Positions 1-12,149 of a stretch of DNA of 64,000 nucleotides are shown here, piece after piece. The translations under genes and the position numbers were made by a program. Origin of the DNA: Odocoileus virginianus (lineage: Eukaryota; Chordata; Mammalia; Artiodactyla; Cervidae); assembly GCF_023699985.2 (NCBI RefSeq), contig NC_069678.1:57583798-57647797 (forward strand). The letters run 5' to 3'. The notes beneath the pieces are model-generated. The model was given only the letters and a program-made list of their open reading frames with translations. It was not told the DNA's origin and searched no databases. Positions within the stretch are counted from its first letter, which is position 1, and each line of letters starts with the position of its first letter.

Positions 1-930
1 ATTTTAAATAAAAGACCACTGTTATCACCTGTAAGATATTCAAAAGAAAACCAAATACTTTGAGACCATAACATTCAGTAATCTTCTTAATTTATCACAT
101 TATCAAGAATTGTAGTAGCCATTAAAATACGGTTCTGATCAATTGGATTCATGGTAAAAAATTACTTTTTGTTATTCTATATATCATATCATTTTTTATA
201 TAGGGAATAAAATGTTTCATAATTTAGAGTCACTATCCCCTAGATAAAATGTCAAAAAAAAATTAAAACCATGGTTTAGTCTTTGTGCTTCGTAAGAGAA
301 AGCATGAACAGAAGATATTGCTGCAAAGTTCGATAGATAAGTAATCCCAGATATGCACATGTTACTGAAGTATTCTTGAAGTGCTTTCCCCTTTTAACAA
401 AGAATACTCAGAGAATTTACCTAGGATGATATTAAACCTTTAATAGAGGAGACAGAATCAAGTCTATTTGCCTCTAAAGTAATTTCTCAGCTGATTTATT
501 TGTGAAAGCAGAGATGCATACTCAAGAGGACAATTTTTCTTAATAAGACACTAACAAGGCAAAAAAATGCATGTAACACAGTACAGGTACATTCTAATGG
601 CAAAGGTAAAGTGAGGAAGGAGTAAGGACCTGTCAGACAGGTGAGGGTGAGAATTGAAGTTTTAAGTGGGGGACCTGGGGAAAACATTACTGAGAATGAG
701 GTTTTCTAGTAATAATCCAAAAATGAAGAAGAACATTGTAATTCATGTAGATATTTTGGGAAAAGGGTGGAGGATCCAACAAGAAAAAGCCCTGAAGTAG
801 AAGCATTCTAGAGTGCTGTAGGAGGAAAAGGGGGTTCTGTGTGCTTGGAGTTGTGGGCAGGAGCAAGGTAGGAAATGAGACAGAAGAGATAAGAGAGAGC
901 TGGGTCATGTAACACTTTGGTTCTGCCCAT
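1..930. other. No recognised feature
   Basis: AT-rich sequence with no repeat family or exon that I can name. The open frames are short and have no recognisable domain. Confidence 0.5.
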
Positions 931-940
931 TTGCAAGAAC

Positions 941-1124
941 TCAGTCCAGTTCATTTCAGTCACAGAGTCATATCTGACTCTTTGCAACCCCATGGACTGC
1001 AGCACGCCAGGCCTCCCTGTCCATCACCAACTCCCAGAGCTTGCTCAAACTCATGTTCATTGAGTTGGTGATGCCATCCAACCATCTCATCCTCTGTCGT
1101 CCCCTTCTCCTCCTGCCTTCAATC
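941..1124 (-). mobile_element. BovB (RTE LINE) 3' end, 5'-truncated
   Basis: The plus strand shows the reverse complement of the BovB 3' end: a CAGTTCAGT-type start, GACTCTTTGCAACCCCATGGACTGCAG, then the tail of the reverse-transcriptase ORF. It is flanked by TTGCAAGAAC (931-940) and TTGCAAGCAC (1125-1134), a probable 10-bp target duplication with one mismatch. It carries only about 180 bp of the element and has no coding capacity. Confidence 0.88.
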
Positions 1125-1239
1125 TTGCAAGCACTAGTCATTTACAAAAACATCCATTTGACCCCAAAATGAATAAATCAAAAAACATAAACAAAAAAAT
1201 AAAACCAGAAGCTTCTTTAAGGTGATATAGGAGACCTTC

Positions 1240-3240
1240 AAAAACATCTAAAGCACATATTATAAGTAATTATAAAGACTTGAAATCATTCTCCTTAACA
1301 TCAAAAAAATCAAGAATGCCCACTCTCACATTCTCACTATTTGTCCTGAAGTCTGCACTGGAGGTCCAGTTAGAACAGTTAAAGGAAAAAAAAAAAAAAA
1401 GAATCAAAAGTATAACAATTAGAAGGAAAAAACAAAGATCAATATTTTCAACATTGCAGATGATGATTGCAAATATAATGATCAAAAATAATTAATGAAT
1501 CTACAGATTAAAATATTAGAATTTTAATAATGGATAAAGGATAGTAAATATTACAACATGCAAAATAAAGGCAATGATTGATCAGAAAATGTAATTTTAA
1601 ATAAACAATTTATTACATATAGGAAGGAAAAATATTGTCTCTAGGAATAAAAAAATTGTTTCAAGACTTATAAATAAGATTAAAACATGTATCTGAAGAT
1701 GTTATAGAAAACCTAAGTATAGAAAAGTATTCAAGTCTTTAGATTCACTATAATAAAAATGCCACTTCTTCCCTAGGCCAATTCTAATAAATATTCCCAC
1801 AGGATCCTTATGGAACTTTACACTTAGGTTTTTAAATTATTTAGAGGTATAAAAGGTCAAAAATAGCCCTGAAGATTTTCTTTACTATGAAAAAATTACT
1901 ATGAAGCTAAAATTGTTTAAATAGTATTACATTGGTTGAAGGGTATAATTTTATAAAAATGGAACAGAATAGAAAGACCACAAATGGTCATATCTGTATA
2001 TAAAAATTTAATTCAATTTATTACATAGTCATCAGTGCAGGTCAATGGAAATAAATGGTTCTGAATCATTGTTTACCCATTTGGGGGAAAACTGTCAAAT
2101 TAACACTATACATCATTCAAGAATCAATTCCAAATAGAATTAAGATATAAATGGGAATGAAAATTTCTATAAATTATTATAGGACATTTTTTCCAACCTC
2201 AAGGCAAGGAAAAGTTTATTAAACAAAAAACAAAATGTAAATCATTACAAAAGATAGAGAAAATATGTTACTAAATTAAACAACTTCTGATTATCACAAA
2301 CACTATAAAGACCACAAAATATAAAGAACTGAGAAAATTCTCACAACATTTATGACTAACAAAGGACTATTACCAAACCAATCAATCAACAAGAAAAAAA
2401 AAAACAACCAATTAAAACTGAACAAAAATCTCAAACAGACATTTCATAGAAGAGGTAAATTAATGACCTTCTGTGAATACACAGAAAGATACTCAAGCTC
2501 ATTAGCAACCCCAGAAGGACATGTTGATGTCTCAATAACACATCATCTTAGAGGATTTTGTGTTGCCAGGAGTGTCAAGCAGTGAGAACTTTACATTCAT
2601 CCATTGCTCATGAGCTGGAAATTGTTGCAAACACTTTGGAAGACAGTTTGCCAGTGCCTAGTAAATTTGGGAAAATCCTGCACAAGTGCAGAAGAAGGTA
2701 ATTTACAAGGCAGTAATGTTTGTAATAGAAAATAAATTTTGACATTTTGAAAGCTGATTCGTTGTAGAATAGACTAGCTGTGCTAATTCAGACAGTATAA
2801 TACTATTAAGCAAAGAAAATTAACTACATCCATGAACTGGGTCAATCTAATTCCCCAAAACATAATATTGAAAGGAATGTATCACAAAACAACAAAGGGT
2901 ATAATTTCATCACTTAAAAATTTTTTTTAAATAGGCAACTCTACTTATATATTCTTTAGAGTTACCTATATATGTAGCAAAAACTATAAAAGAATTCAAG
3001 GACCTGATTAGCACAAAAATAATGTTGGTAATTTCCTCTTGAAGCGTGGAACTAGTGCGATTGAGGAGGTGCACAGGGAGGACATAGATGAAGCTCCTGA
3101 AATACTAGACACATTCTCTCTTAACTTGAGATTTGGGTCTCCAATTATTTCTTTAGTGTATAGTATTTAAATTTGAATATGTATTTTAAAGCTATTAAAA
3201 TTAGGGTATGTTTAACAGTAGAGTATTTTATGCAAATAAA
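1240..3240 (+). mobile_element. Ancient L1M-type LINE, ORF2 RT region to 3' UTR, heavily decayed
   Basis: Similarity to L1 runs in the expected order on the plus strand. An RT stretch lies near 1310-1480 (AATGCCCACTCTCACATT is typical of L1 ORF2). The GGAACAGAATAGA region is near 1965, the FTKEDIQ/ANKH-like region with CTCATTAGCAACCCCAGAAGG near 2500, and the CATTGCTCATGAGCTGG region near 2605. The CCCCAAAACATAATATTGA stretch near 2855 is close to the 3' UTR. Frames are broken throughout. The assignment is by pattern memory and the ends are approximate. Confidence 0.65.
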
Positions 3241-3961
3241 TCGATCATTTTATTTGTCCTTGCAAAATAAAGACTGAGGGTTGCAAATTATTTCAGCACA
3301 CACCATTACATATATTTCAGCTCACACCTTTACTTTATGAATATACTCATCCAGGTCTCCTGCTTTATTTGATCAATTCGCATGCCAAAATTTTTCAGAT
3401 TTCCTCAAAATTCTATGTCCACTTACGAAGTCGTACTATTCAGTTGCCTAAGAAACTCAATATCTGGTAGAGGAAAAGTCAATTGAAAGAATTTTTATCA
3501 GCATATAATTGTCCTCAGTTTCACCTGTTTCAGCATAGGGAGTTGAAGAACTTCTGGATTCTGAATCAGATGATCTTCCAGGTATGTAAAAGAAGTTATT
3601 TCAATTATTTCTCATGAACTCATAATGCATCTGTTAAGGTTCTATTTTACAACTAATAAACAGTTTCAGGAATGATTAAGTAATGAATACCTGAGTACAC
3701 TTCTAATAAAAGATAAATGAGAGAATTAATTTCTGGTTTTCAGGTCCTGAAGTCATGGCTCTTCCTGCTGCATATGGTCATCCCATAAGAAGACTGGTAT
3801 CATCAGGAACCAGAGACATCAAACACAGTGCTTCTGATGGAGTAAGTGCTCAATACATAGCTAATGAATAAAAGAATAAATAAATGAGTATTCTGAAAAA
3901 TATGTTCCTTACCAGAATACTGGTTTTGGTTTCTTAGTCTGTGGATCTTTTTTCACCTTCA
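3241..3961. other. Mostly unassigned; possible L2/MIR tail
   Basis: I see nothing codable. The stretch GTAAGTGCTCAATACATAGC near 3842, followed by AATGAATAAA-type repeats, resembles the common 3' tail of L2/MIR elements. Confidence 0.3.
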
Positions 3962-4174
3962 ATTTGTTGTTGTTGTTTAGTTGATAAGTCATATCCAACT
4001 CTTTGTGACCCCATGGACTGTAGCTTGCCAGGCTCCTCTGTTCATGAGATTTCCCAGGTAAGAATACTGGAGTGGGTTGCCATTTTCTTTTCCACGGGAT
4101 CTTCCTGACCCAGGGGTTGAAGCTGTGTCTCATACATTGGCAGGCAGATTCTTAGCACTGAACCACCTGGGAAG
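3962..4174 (-). mobile_element. Bov-tA SINE
   Basis: The reverse complement of the consensus is readable end to end: a GTTGTTGTT tail, a GACTCTTTGTGACCCCATGGACTGTAG core, then the tRNA-Glu-like 5' part ending CCACCTGGGAAG. TTTCACCTT (3951-3959) and TTTCACCCTT (4175-4184) are a possible target duplication. Confidence 0.93.
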
Positions 4175-4184
4175 TTTCACCCTT

Positions 4185-5059
4185 GACTATGTGTCTGTAT
4201 AACACTGGATCATAGAAGTTCATTTAATAATTGGAAATCATTATTTCCAGTATGATTTATCATACATAGAGCATTTTAAAAAACACTAAATAAACAGAAT
4301 TACCATAATTCCACTCTTTTAACTATTTTCTTCCTTTGATGATACTATACTGTGTTTTAAAAAAGCTGTAGCGACACAATACCCGTAACTACTAATTATA
4401 AGCTCTGGTATGAAACTTTCATAGAATAAAAGTTTCAAGTTATAAAAAAATCAATTTGGTCTCTGTTACAAATTCTATAATTTCAGAATGCTGCAAAGTG
4501 ATTTTATCATGGTAATATTGTGCTAGATGGAGGATAGTTTTACTTTTTAATATAAGGTTTCCTCCAACTCAGACTATATGTGATTGAAGAATCTAGAGAG
4601 TATCTCTCCCTTTCCATTAAAGTAGCTATGCATGTTAAATAATTACTGTACTTTGACAGCTTCTTAATTTATAAGCTAGATCAAGTTGATAATCAAGCAT
4701 CTATATTGTTCCCCAAGACCTATCTCCTCCAGCTTGGGAATGTTTTGCTAATAGAATCACAAGGTTTTTATGTAGAATTAGTGAACTGGAGAACATTTAT
4801 TTGCAAGTTATACACTTTTTAAACCTATACATAATGAAATAAAGATTTTGGATTTTTTCTGAAAATAATTTCAAGGCACTCTGAAGGAACTGATGCTAAG
4901 AAAGAGCCTACTCAAGGATTTGCTGATTGTTTTCATGTTTCTTAAAAGAGTTACTGACTAGGTGTCTTCTCTCTTCAATAGTAAATAATGACAGATCTTT
5001 ATCTTGTGGGTAATATGTATTTAATATTGATGAAATGGACAATCTGAACAATTTCACAA
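4185..5059. other. No recognised feature
   Basis: AT-rich DNA. I see no named repeat or exon here. Confidence 0.4.
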
Positions 5060-5220
5060 CTCCTTCCTCCCTGCCTCTCTCCCTTTTTATCTTTCTTCTT
5101 TCTTCTTTCCTTTCCTCTTTCATTACCTGCCTTTTCTTCCTTCTATCCCTCCTTCCTTCCTTTCTCCCTTCTTACCGTCCTTAATTCACTCTATTTTTCT
5201 CGTTCCTTCTATTCTTTTCT
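5060..5220. repeat. Pyrimidine-rich low-complexity tract
   Basis: About 160 bp of almost pure C/T on the plus strand, with CTTC, TTCC and CCTT units. The purine-rich frame on the minus strand is a composition artefact and not a gene. Confidence 0.85.
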
Positions 5221-6059
5221 AACAGGGATAAGACAACAAAATCTAAAGTTTTAAATTCTATTATTGCAATAAGAAAAATAAACTCTCAGTTTTTGAATAA
5301 TGAAGCAACTTTAAGTCAAATTTAGTCCTGACTGTAAGTTGTTGTATTAACTTGTCAAAAATATTTATAATTTAGAGTGTCATACTCTAAAAATATTACA
5401 GAAAATTCAATGTAGTTGAAGACCCCTGAACTAACAAGTACAACAGACATCAAATGCAGGTCCTAGTCTCACCTCACCCTAGTTGCATCATTTTAGGCAG
5501 CAGATTCACACACTTTCCTCATTTCCAACATAGGCTGTTTATTAAAGAAAACTTAAATGTGAATGTTCATGTCAAAGCAAGCTTAAATTGGCAAAGTCTC
5601 ATATAAAATGTAAGACATTATTATTTGAGAGAAAGATAACATTTATTTTCTACCTGTTAATGTTTGGAATTATAATGGTTGTAATATTTCCTAGTTTTAC
5701 TGTAATTCTATTTGGAGAAGAGGAGTAATTTGAAAATGGAAGTCTTATAAACTGGTCTTTTGATAAAGTTGATTTATTTGATGTTGTGGGGACCCACATG
5801 AGAATATTATTTTACCTAAAGCAAACTAGCAGAAGTCTTTGCCTTACAGCAGTAATCCTATTCAGTATTCAATTTGTCAGCTGTGTTGCAATCTGGAATA
5901 TTTTAAAGTGATTTTATGTTAAATTCAAATGCGGAATGTAGATTACATAAATATTTATCCAAGCTATCAAATAAACCAAATTCTTAGAGTAACACTAAAG
6001 ATATATGTTTTACAAGATTAAACCTCTTACAGTTTCATTTTTACAGTGTTTCCATAATT
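5221..6059. other. Mostly unassigned; weak MIR-like patch
   Basis: A patch near 5445-5540 (GCAGGTCCTAGTCTCACCTC, then a CACTTTCCTCATTTCC motif) weakly resembles a MIR core in the plus direction. The rest is unassigned. Confidence 0.3.
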
Positions 6060-6268
6060 ATTGTTGTTGTTTAATTGCTAAGTCATGCCCAACTCTTTTG
6101 CGAACACATGGATTCTAGCATGTCAGGCTCCTCTGTCCATGGGATTTTCTAGGCAAGAATATTGGAGTTGGTTACCATTTCCTTGTCCAGGGGATCTTCC
6201 TGACCCAGGGATCAAACCTGTGTCTCCTACATAGCAGGCAGATTCTTTACCAATGAGCCACCAAGGAA
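6060..6268 (-). mobile_element. Bov-tA SINE
   Basis: TTGTTGTTGTTTAATTGCTA tail, a diverged CCCAACTCTTTTGCGAACAC core, and CAGGGATCAAACC as the box-B side of the tRNA-like part. The 5' end is ATGAGCCACCAAGGAA. Confidence 0.92.
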
Positions 6269-6790
6269 TAATACCCTCTCTAGGTTGGCTGGACTGCCTT
6301 TACAGGTGAATATGAGCTTTTAGTCCTTGGCCTGCCTGCTCTAGCCTCATGTGATCAAGAGCCTCCCTCCTCCCCAAAATGCCCAGATTTTGTTTGTTTT
6401 CACTTAGCAGAAAGCAAGAGAAGATTCCGGGCCAAAAGTAGATTGGCTCAAGGACACCAGCATCTTTACTTTGCAAAAATTACTTGCTACTTGAAACAGA
6501 TTGGAAGAAAAAAAGGTCAGAGAGGATGTCCTAAAAGGATTATGGACATAGTGAAGTCTATATTGAGTATGTCAAAATTCATTAATAATTTGAAAAATAT
6601 TACCCAGGAGGTCTTCCATGATTGTGTTTGTATTGATTAGCATGTTGAAATCTCATTTTCCCCTTAGTGAGCTGTGAACCCTTGGGGAAACTTGTTTTGA
6701 AGTTTAGTTTTGTTACTTATTCCCAGTTTTGTTCACTTACTTAGTGAACACCATTCACTCTCTGAATTTTAACTTCACCTATACAATTAC
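6269..6790. other. No recognised feature
   Basis: Includes an open frame of 65 codons at 6443-6640 with no recognisable domain. I do not call it a gene. Confidence 0.4.
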
Positions 6791-6982
6791 AGGGGTCTCC
6801 TGGGTGGCTCAACTGTAAAGTATCTGCCTGCCAATATAGAAGACTCAGGAGACGTGTGTTGGATCCCTGAGTTAGGCAGATCCCTTGGAGGAGGAAATGG
6901 CAACCCACAGTATTTTTGTCTGAGAAATCCAAACCCCGTGGACAGAGGAGCCTGGCTGGCTACAGTCCATGGGGTCACAAAG
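6791..6982 (+). mobile_element. Bov-tA SINE (left arm of inverted pair)
   Basis: Starts with a diverged GGGGTCTCCTGGGTGGCTCA tRNA-like 5' end and runs through GGCAACCCACAGTATTTTTG to CAGTCCATGGGGTCACAAAG. It abuts an oppositely oriented Bov-tA directly downstream. Confidence 0.92.
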
Positions 6983-6985
6983 CAT

Positions 6986-7201
6986 GTGCATGCATCCTAA
7001 ATCACTTCAGTCATATCTGACTCTTTGTGACCCTATGGACTGTAGCCCACCAGGCTCCTCTGCCCACGGGATTCTCCAGACAAGAATACTGGAGTGGGTT
7101 GCCGTGCCCTCCTCCAGGACATTTTCCTGATCCAGGGATGGAACCCAGGTCTCTTACATTGGCAGGTGGGTTCTTTACCTCTGGAGCCAGCTGGGAAGCC
7201 C
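6986..7201 (-). mobile_element. Bov-tA SINE (right arm of inverted pair)
   Basis: Reverse complement of the family: CAGTCATATCTGACTCTTTG, then GAATACTGGAGTGGGTTGCC, then the tRNA-like part ending GCTGGGAAGCCC. ACAATTA occurs at 6783-6789 and 7218-7224 around the whole pair. The right copy lies at the edge of a short CA run, so this may be chance. Confidence 0.93.
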
Positions 7202-7224
7202 ACATGCAAACACACACACAATTA

Positions 7225-8104
7225 TAATAAGATTAAGTACAGGAATCTTGAGATTTCCATTATTATCTGTGAACGTATACTTTGAGGAGGTTTAAATGGA
7301 TGGGTAGTTCGTAACCTACGGATGTTTGCTTTATTCATATTCATATTGCTTTTTCTCTGGGAATGGTTAGACACAGCATGCTTCATGTACATTAACAGCC
7401 ACGCAACTTTTTAAATTCTTTATAACTCTAACAGGGTAGGTGATTACTGTTTTATTTATCCATGAAACTGTTTTATTTATCCATTTATCCATGAAAAAGA
7501 GTAGCAAAGCAAAGATGTTGCCAGCACCCAGAAGAGGCATAAATCAAGATTACTCCATTTTCTGTATCTTTTTAAAGAAAACATCTGTTGTTATGTATGA
7601 CTGCCCTTTCAGCCTTTGTGTGATAAAAATTCACTTTCTCCATTCCTTCCCCAGAAGCGTTTTCAGTCATGGTATGAACTGTGCATCCTTCCTGGGTTGG
7701 TCAATCAGAAATACTCCATTTACTTTTGTCAAATCAATAAGTTGAGGGTAATGAGTGGGATCAAAGCTAGATAAAACAGACTTTCTTAAGACAATTAATA
7801 TATGACTAATCATAATACATTCTTATACAGTGTATTCATTTTTCAGAAATTGCTATCATATCCTAGAGAAAATAGGAAAAGATTGAGAGATATCTAATAA
7901 CACTGGCATCAAAACTGAAAAATTGCGGTCATAGCAAAATTCTTAATAATGTTTAAAATGTTAAAAAACTTAGCTAATGTTAAAATGTCATGTTAAAACA
8001 CTAATGTTATGTTAAAACAGTAAAAACACATTTCTTTTGTATCACTATGAAGCTTTATTTCCATATTAGGTATAGTTTCTTATATTAATATCTCTGTATC
8101 GGGG
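7225..8104. other. Unassigned, with short local duplications
   Basis: No named repeat. TGTTTTATTTATCCATGAAA-like units are duplicated at 7448-7496. Degenerate ATGTTAAAA units recur about six times at 7945-8032. The open frame at 7440-7745 crosses the first duplication and shows no domain. Confidence 0.45.
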
Positions 8105-8105
8105 A

Positions 8106-8203
8106 TTGTGTCCAGTGCTTAAGACAATGCAGGGGTTGAGGGTTTGTCAATCCTTGTCCAGGAACTATGATCCCATATGCCTCAGACATAGCCAAAAAAA
8201 TTC
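8106..8203 (+). mobile_element. CHR-type SINE fragment
   Basis: CCAGTGCTTAAGACAATGCA, GGTTTGTCAATCCTTGTCCA and GGAACTATGATCCCATATGC match the artiodactyl CHR SINE layout (GTGGTTAAGACT, GGTTCGATCCC, GGAACTAAGATCCC). It ends in an A-run. It is truncated and diverged. Confidence 0.7.
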
Positions 8204-10351
8204 CTCTGATTCAGCAAAATTTAATTCATTAAACAGACAATGTCTAAACTGCTTGCCTCAGGTTTCCCAGGTTAAGGAAGAAGTCCTTGGCCTCACATAG
8301 GAATAAGAGAGAGACCTGTCTAAAAGGAGAGACCGGTCTTAATCTTGAAGGGACTAGATCCTTCACTTACTACTCAAGATGCCAGAGTGGGAGAGGAAGA
8401 GGAACAATAGTCCACACACATCAAAGTTAGCTAGTATTTTATCTGCTTAAATGTCTCCAATCCAGAAAATCGTGTCCCAAAATTTAAGAAATGCTTTCAT
8501 TCTTGCAAACAAATTGCAAGACTTTGAATAAGACATCATTTTGTTCTAGCTCCAGATTCATTCTTGGATTATAATAAATAAGAGAAAGGAAGGAAAGAAG
8601 TCCAATCATCTCTAACAATAATTATTCTTCCCCAACAACCATTTATTTCTCTCATATATAAATTTGCAGGTAAAGTATGAGAAGGTATTTTTATTTACAC
8701 TTCCCTGTAGGTGATTTATCTAGTCACTGGTTTTAATTCTTACCTGTATGCTGATAAAATAAAATTTGTAATTCAGCCAATATATGTTCCTTAAATTTCA
8801 GATTGTGTATCCACTTTCTATACTTTCACTTGGATGTTTAATATCATGTCTAAAAGAGAACTTCTGTTCTCCCAAATTTTCCTTTTCAAAGTAACTACCT
8901 TTCTGTTCATGTTCATAATTTGGGAAAATCCTTTACTTTTATTTAATCCATTCAAGTCAGCATTCTTCACACAATCCCTGAAGAGATTTCTGATAAAATA
9001 GTAATTTCTTTTGATATGCAATGTCCTTTATGATTGACTTTATCTTTAACACTGTTTATTTTCCCACATGACCATAGAAAGAATATCCATTTTCCATAAA
9101 GCGATATGCTCTTTCCATATGCTAAAATTTATGGCTGGAATTATTTCCCCACCCAGTTCCTGATGACTTCCCAGCCATTCTTTACAATTTAACTCATGCC
9201 TCACTTCCTCTCTGAATCTACCCTGATACTCAGAAGCTGCCTTATTTGTTGCCATAGCATCTTCTGCCTACATAGAGTTATTTTCACTTGGAATCTAGCA
9301 ATATGAAATAATATGGAACTTTGCTGCTTTTCTATTCCTCTTTTTTAGACTATGAAAACCTCAAGGCTAATTATTTTTTTCTCTTTTTCTTCTTTTGCTT
9401 TGTTTATCTTTAAATCAACAAAAATGTAGTACAAATTCTGGCAAAAGATGGTACCCTACTAATATTTTGTTAAATAATAAATGCTACCAAATAAAAAGCA
9501 TGATTTCATTCACTTAAGATAAATTATTTAAGAATTATTTCCATTATTGTATTAATTAGTATATTAGGCATTCAGTAGTTATATTCCTCTATCAACACCA
9601 TCTTCACCCTTAAGTACCTTACAAACAGGTACTTTCTTTACTCTGCTGTGCAATACTTTCTTTACTATCCTGTGAAGGGATAAAAATAATTTGTATGGAA
9701 ACTGCATTTAAAATGAATTATTAAATCTCTAGTATAGTTTCAAAGTATAATAAATACCTTTATCTGTGAGTTGAGGTTTGAGGCATATTCAAAAGAGGAG
9801 ATTCGAAGTTTGCATTTAGAGTGGTTTTACAAGGACCATCTCTACAAGCAGAGATGTTTTAATCATCTATAGTTAAAGAAGAAAGCCTCAGGGCTGAAAG
9901 GAAATAAGAAGCTCTGGCTCTAGTTATATAGAGATCATGATCCCTGAGCAAAATTAAAGGTGAGAAACCTAAATCTGGAAGAAAAATATTTTAAAATTTT
10001 ATTGAGAGAAAGGAAAAAGCAATCTTGAAAAAGGAACATAAGGCTGGAAGTCAGCAGACCTTGACTCTGAACTTTGCTTTTTGGGGAACCTTATGTAAAT
10101 TTGTTTGTTCAAATAGTGTAGATATTTCTATCTATATTACAAATATCAAATATTTGCTCAAATAGTGTAGATAAAACCAGATATATCTACCTTCACTTTC
10201 TGCCTCATAATAAGCAAAGGATAAGATGGGAAAATATATGAGGAAACAATTTTGAGAAAGGAAAACCCTCTTCTAACTTAAGTAATTACTAGTATTACTT
10301 ATAATAGAATTAATAAACAGATTTTTCTAAAAAGCAATATTAATAAACCAA
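8204..10351. other. Mostly unassigned; weak L2-like patch and small tandem repeats
   Basis: 9165-9375 has a pattern like the L2 3' region: CTTCCTCTCTGAATCTACCC, then TTAGACTATGAAAACCTCAA. TACTTTCTTTACTCTGCTGTG-like units are tandemly repeated at 9629-9680. TCAAATAGTGTAGATA occurs twice, at about 10109 and 10158. No exon is supported. Confidence 0.35.
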
Positions 10352-10482
10352 GAGGGACTCCTCTGGCAGTCCAGTGGTTAAGACTCTGAACTTCCACTTC
10401 AGGGGTCACAGGTTCAATCCTTGATTGGGGAACTAAGGTCTGGCTTGCAGAGTAATGTGGTCAAAAAAATTAATAAAACAAG
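10352..10482 (+). mobile_element. CHR-type SINE, near complete
   Basis: GGGACTCCTCTGGCAGTCCA, GTGGTTAAGACTCTGAACTT, GGTTCAATCCTTGATTGGGG and GGAACTAAGGTCTGGC are followed by an A-rich tail. This is the ~130-bp CHR layout with tRNA-like box A and box B remnants. Confidence 0.85.
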
Positions 10483-10737
10483 ATAACTTGTGTTGATGTT
10501 CAGTTTTAGGGAGAGTCTGCCAATGGATACTAACTTTGAAGTGTCAAGCTGTTCCCCAGATACCTGAAACTATCTTGTTCACCTTCTTCACCCATTTATA
10601 TTCTGTCACTCCTTCACACTCAGATCAAGTTAGAGAGTTTTAGAATTATTGGGTATTCAAAAATCATTAATCTAATTGCTCCTGCATTTCATAGCAAAGG
10701 AAGTATATAAAACCCAGAAAGATTGACTGAATGAATG

Positions 10738-10936
10738 AGAAATGTGCCTAGTCTTGTCTGACTCTTTGTGACCCCGTGGACTGTAGCCCACCAGGCACCG
10801 CTGTCCGCTGGGATTTCCTAGGCAAGAATATTGGAGCAGGTTGTCATTTCCTTCTCCAGGTGCAATCAAACCCATGTCTCTTGCATCTCCTGCATTGGCA
10901 GGTGGATTCTTTACCACTGCACCACCTCAGAAGCCC
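10738..10936 (-). mobile_element. Bov-tA SINE
   Basis: CTTGTCTGACTCTTTGTGAC, GGCAAGAATATTGGAGCAGG, and ATTCTTTACCACTGCACCACC at the tRNA-like end. Part of the middle (GGGGATCTTCCTGACC) is deleted. Confidence 0.92.
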
Positions 10937-10937
10937 T

Positions 10938-12061
10938 GAAAGTTTACATAGTTTCCTCTAAATCCCTCTTTCAGGGAGTAGTAACACTACAAGGTCATAT
11001 TTTTGACAACCACAAATTTGATGCCATTTTTGCCCCCATGAATCCCTCTGTCTGCCTCCAGCATAGAATCTAACTGCTTGAGTTTACACAGCAGAAGATT
11101 GCAAGTGAGAATTAAATTCTATCTCTGTCACTGACTGTTTGATTTAGGCAAATCACTTATCTTCTCTGAGCATCTATTTTTCATCTCTAAAGCAAGAATA
11201 TAATAAATGGAAAAACTAATTAAAGAATCATTCATAGAATGCCAGATTTTGCACTTGGTCCTGAAGATAAAGATTTAATTGAAACAGACCATACTCCTGA
11301 AGATGTCACAAATTTTCAATGCAACATTTTATAAACTATACTCTTTGGCACTCTGATCCTTTAGGAAGTAAATACTGTTTGGACAGAAAGGTATGGGAAA
11401 TGAGTAATTATCTGTCTGCTTTTGCAGATTTGTAATGCATGTTAGCATATTGAAGGCTTTCAGAACTTCTACTTTAAGTCAACTTAGTATTGACAAACAA
11501 AGACTTGAGATATTTCTGAAAGAGCCTTGTTAAGTATAAAATAGAAGACAGATATAACATTCATCCTGCTTTTTTGCAAATTCTTATTAGAGTTTTTCCT
11601 ACTTGTCTATTTTTAAAATAACTTCACCAATCTTTCTTTCTTTAGTTTTATCTCCTAACTAGTTAGTCATTAATGGACTCTAGAGGTAAACTGAGATTCA
11701 GCTAACACAATTTGACAGGCTCTAAGCTAAGCATATTCCACTGCTGTCTGGCCCAGCACATAATAATCAGTGTAAAAACATCGGCTTCTACTGTGAGGAT
11801 GAAGTTGAACTACAGATGCCTCTCTTACCCCATGAGCTGGAAGCCAGTACCCATGAATCAGAGAATTTATCTTCAACACCTCTCAGAATTAAACTGCCAC
11901 TTCTCATTAACACGTTTGAAAGTTGGTCCCTGAATAAATATATGAGATTTTGTTCTGAAAGTCACATTAAAACAATAGGAAACTGCTTCAGCATATTTAC
12001 TATTGATAACAACAACTACTGATATTAACAAAGCACAGGGTCTGTGTTACATGAGAGGTTA
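10938..12061. other. Mostly unassigned; MIR-like SINE relic
   Basis: 11095-11210 fits a MIR core on the plus strand: TCTGTCACTGACTG, TTAGGCAAATCACTTATCTTC, TCTGAGCATC, TCATCTCTAAAGCAAGAATA. Nothing else is assignable. Confidence 0.5.
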
Positions 12062-12132
12062 TGAATTGGGGAGGCCAAAAAAGTTCATTCCGGTTTTTCC
12101 GTAAGCTGATACAAACTTTTGGACCAACTCAG
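12062..12132. mobile_element. Short mariner-type MITE
   Basis: About 71 bp with inverted ends. The left end GAGGCCAAAAAAGTTCATTC mirrors the right end ACAAACTTTTGGACCAACTC, and both match the GGCCAAAAAGTTCG terminus of ruminant mariner elements. It is flanked by TA (12060-12061 and 12133-12134), the expected mariner target duplication. It encodes no transposase. Confidence 0.72.
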
Positions 12133-12149
12133 TACAGAGGCATTTATCT

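Noticed and set aside
4908..5123. Charged Glu/Arg/Lys-rich minus-strand frame
   Set aside because: Translation of a purine-rich low-complexity tract.
7440..7745. 101-codon frame
   Set aside because: It crosses a local tandem duplication, has no family resemblance and no codon-usage signal that I can see.
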